NCBI GenBank assembly: GCA_036655775.1
Contig: JAVVPL010000088.1
Location: forward strand, 1-7,185
Source: JAVVPL01 sp036655775
GTDB taxonomy: Bacteria; Bacteroidota; Bacteroidia; Bacteroidales; P3
Length of the DNA: 7,185 nt
Direction of reading: 5' to 3'
Position 1 is the stretch's first letter, and each line of letters begins with the position of its first letter. The translations under genes and the position numbers were made by a program. The notes below the pieces were generated by a model. It saw only the letters and a list, made by a program, of their open reading frames with translations. It made no database searches and was not told the DNA's origin. Shown piece by piece: positions 6,139 to 7,185 of this stretch.

Positions 6139-6146
6139 TTTTTTTT
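6131..6146 (+). terminator. Intrinsic terminator of the SRP RNA
   Basis: The 3' arm of the RNA's own closing helix (CTTACCCA) is followed at once by eight T residues (6139-6146). The closing stem therefore appears to double as the terminator stem, though its partner arm is about 90 bases upstream rather than in a short hairpin. Some read-through into the next gene is likely, since no other promoter is evident for it. Confidence 0.5.
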
Positions 6147-6166
6147 GTATATCGTTTAATAAAAAT

Positions 6167-6778
6167 ATGATTATTCAGGTTTTCGAAACAGGGGTCCAAA
6201 CAAAGCAAATCGACCATATCATTCAATGCATTCGTAATGGAGGTATTGTTATTTATCCTACTGATACAGTATATGGTATTGGCACTGGTTTTTCAAATAG
6301 AAGAGCCCTCGATCGTATAGCCCAATTGAAAGGCAAGCGAAAAGACGACTTAGAATTTACGCTTTTATGTAGTGATTTAAGCCATCTTTCTACTTTCTGT
6401 AAGCCTATTTCCAATACCGTGTTTCGTTTTATAAAAGAACATACCCCTGGCCCTTTTACTTTTATTTTAGAAGCCAATAACGAAGTGCCCAAGATGTTTC
6501 AACGAAAAAAGAAGCAAATAGGATTGCGTATTCCCAATCACGCGCTGCTTCGTCAAATTATTGAAGTTTTAGGCGAACCAATGCTCAATACGTCGATTGT
6601 AGACGATCCCAATAGCGAATATGTGACCGATCCTGAATATATCAACGAAAAATATAGTAAAAAAGTAGACTTAATCATTGATGGAGGTATTGGCCTCAAT
6701 GCCTATTCCACCATTATTGATTGTACGAAAGAACCCTTTGAAATCCTTCGCCAAGGCTTAGGTATAGTTGAATTGTAA
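6167..6778 (+). CDS. YciO/Sua5/TsaC-family protein (annotated type: threonylcarbamoyl-AMP synthase)
   Basis: YrdC-fold protein of 203 residues. Visible motifs are GGIVIYPTDTVYGIG (25-39), the basic loop LKGKRKDDLEFTLL (54-67), TPGPFTFIL (93-101), IGLRIPNH (118-125), GEPMLNTSI (136-144) and VDLIIDGG (167-174). TsaC/Sua5 enzymes make threonylcarbamoyl-AMP from threonine, bicarbonate and ATP for the t6A37 tRNA modification. This protein follows E. coli YciO more closely than TsaC: 'FTLLCSDLSHLSTF' and 'GEPMLNTS' are YciO-like, and the TsaC motif SANxSG is absent. Its role in t6A synthesis is therefore uncertain. There is no C-terminal Sua5 domain. The ATG at 6167 lies 28 bases after the SRP RNA with no promoter of its own visible, so expression may depend on read-through from the ffs promoter. 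Confidence 0.82.
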   Translation: MIIQVFETGVQTKQIDHIIQCIRNGGIVIYPTDTVYGIGTGFSNRRALDRIAQLKGKRKDDLEFTLLCSDLSHLSTFCKPISNTVFRFIKEHTPGPFTFILEANNEVPKMFQRKKKQIGLRIPNHALLRQIIEVLGEPMLNTSIVDDPNSEYVTDPEYINEKYSKKVDLIIDGGIGLNAYSTIIDCTKEPFEILRQGLGIVEL

Positions 6779-6862
6779 ATTTGTAACAACAAGGAAATAA
6801 GCCTTATAATATATATAACATCGGTTTATTGAACTGTTTTTATTATTAAAATTATTTACATT

Positions 6863-7185
6863 ATGCATGTACATAAAAATTTTATTCTTATTTGTTTTTT
6901 TAGTTTCTTCGGAATTAATTTACTCCTAGCTTCCCCTATTACTTATTTAATCAAAGGAACCATTCGCAACGTACCCCCTAATTCGTATGCAAAACTTTTA
7001 CGATGGAATGGGTATAGATATGCCGTAGATGATTCTTGTTTAATTACCAAAACCAGTTTTACCATTCGAGGCTCCGCAGCTCGCGATGAAATTGCCTATT
7101 TATCCTTGAGTAACAAACGCCCCTTCCCTATTTTTCTAGGAAATGATACTTTTTTTGTGTTTGGGGATTTATCCAATATGAGCAA
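6863..7185 (+). CDS. Exported DUF4369-like protein (3' partial)
   Basis: An ATG at 6863 opens a frame with no stop up to the right edge (107 complete codons). It begins with a signal peptide (hydrophobic core about 6-22, likely cleavage after LLA or LLAS). A beta-rich segment follows: YLIKGTIRNVPPNSYAKLL, then DDSCLITKTSFTIRGSA, then an FPIFLGNDTFFVFGDLS stretch. The order 'GxIxN', 'DSxxIxxxxFxxxG' and 'FxLxxxxxxxxGDLS' resembles DUF4369, a domain often found N-terminal to a TlpA/AhpC-type thioredoxin in exported Bacteroidota lipoproteins and redox proteins. The part that would show such a domain is outside the window. The gene follows the YciO-like gene by 84 bases with no convincing terminator in the gap. 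No lipobox Cys is evident. Confidence 0.6.
   Translation, partial: MHVHKNFILICFFSFFGINLLLASPITYLIKGTIRNVPPNSYAKLLRWNGYRYAVDDSCLITKTSFTIRGSAARDEIAYLSLSNKRPFPIFLGNDTFFVFGDLSNMS

Noticed and set aside
6002..6226. 74-residue minus-strand reading frame across the SRP RNA
   Set aside because: It is antisense to a highly conserved structural RNA and has no recognisable protein features.
6776..6783. TAAATTTG as a -7 element for the DUF4369-like gene
   Set aside because: It matches TAnnTTTG but overlaps the stop codon of the YciO-like gene, lacks the following GCA seen at the other three sites and has no -33 box. Such 6-base matches are expected by chance in A/T-rich DNA.
6791..6804. Short AAGG/CCTT hairpin after the YciO-like gene as a terminator
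   Set aside because: Only a 4-bp stem with no U-tract; too weak to call.

Overview
The window looks like chromosomal DNA from a member of the Bacteroidota. Four things point there: a recognisable type IX secretion protein (PorQ), DUF4199- and DUF4369-type proteins, Shine-Dalgarno-poor A+T-rich gene starts, and three promoter -7 elements of the form TAnnTTTGCA, the Bacteroidota primary-sigma pattern. No mobile element, CRISPR array, tRNA or rRNA is visible. Genes are tightly packed and no gene-free stretch exceeds about 250 bases.

Left part, plus strand (1-996): the 3' end of a single-pass membrane protein resembling the anti-sigma-like proteins encoded after ECF sigma factors, then a small exported Spy/LTxxQ-like protein. 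This pair is probably the tail of an envelope-stress regulatory operon whose sigma factor would lie off the left edge. It converges on the next block with only 3 bases between stop codons, and a hairpin sits at the junction.

Centre, minus strand (5956 down to 1000), in transcription order: a DUF4199-like membrane protein, a family 2 glycosyltransferase with two C-terminal membrane helices, gmhA (sedoheptulose-7-phosphate isomerase), a gmhB-like HAD phosphatase, an exported MORN-repeat protein and porQ. From the glycosyltransferase onward the spacings are 35, 5, -8 and 11 bases, so these five genes are probably one operon. They combine surface-sugar assembly and ADP-heptose precursor synthesis with a component of the type IX secretion attachment machinery. 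That is plausible because T9SS cargo is anchored to lipopolysaccharide at the cell surface, but a shared process is inferred here, not shown.

Right part, plus strand (6041-7185): the small bacterial signal recognition particle RNA gene (ffs) with a promoter and a U-tract terminator, then a YciO/Sua5-family protein starting 28 bases after the RNA. Last is the start of an exported DUF4369-like protein that runs off the right edge.

I see no convincing new defence or mobile system. The best leads are the gmhAB-MORN-porQ gene set, a GmhB homologue lacking most of the family's zinc-binding residues, a 10-base phased repeat between the divergent DUF4199 and ffs promoters, and overlapping palindromes upstream of the glycosyltransferase promoter.
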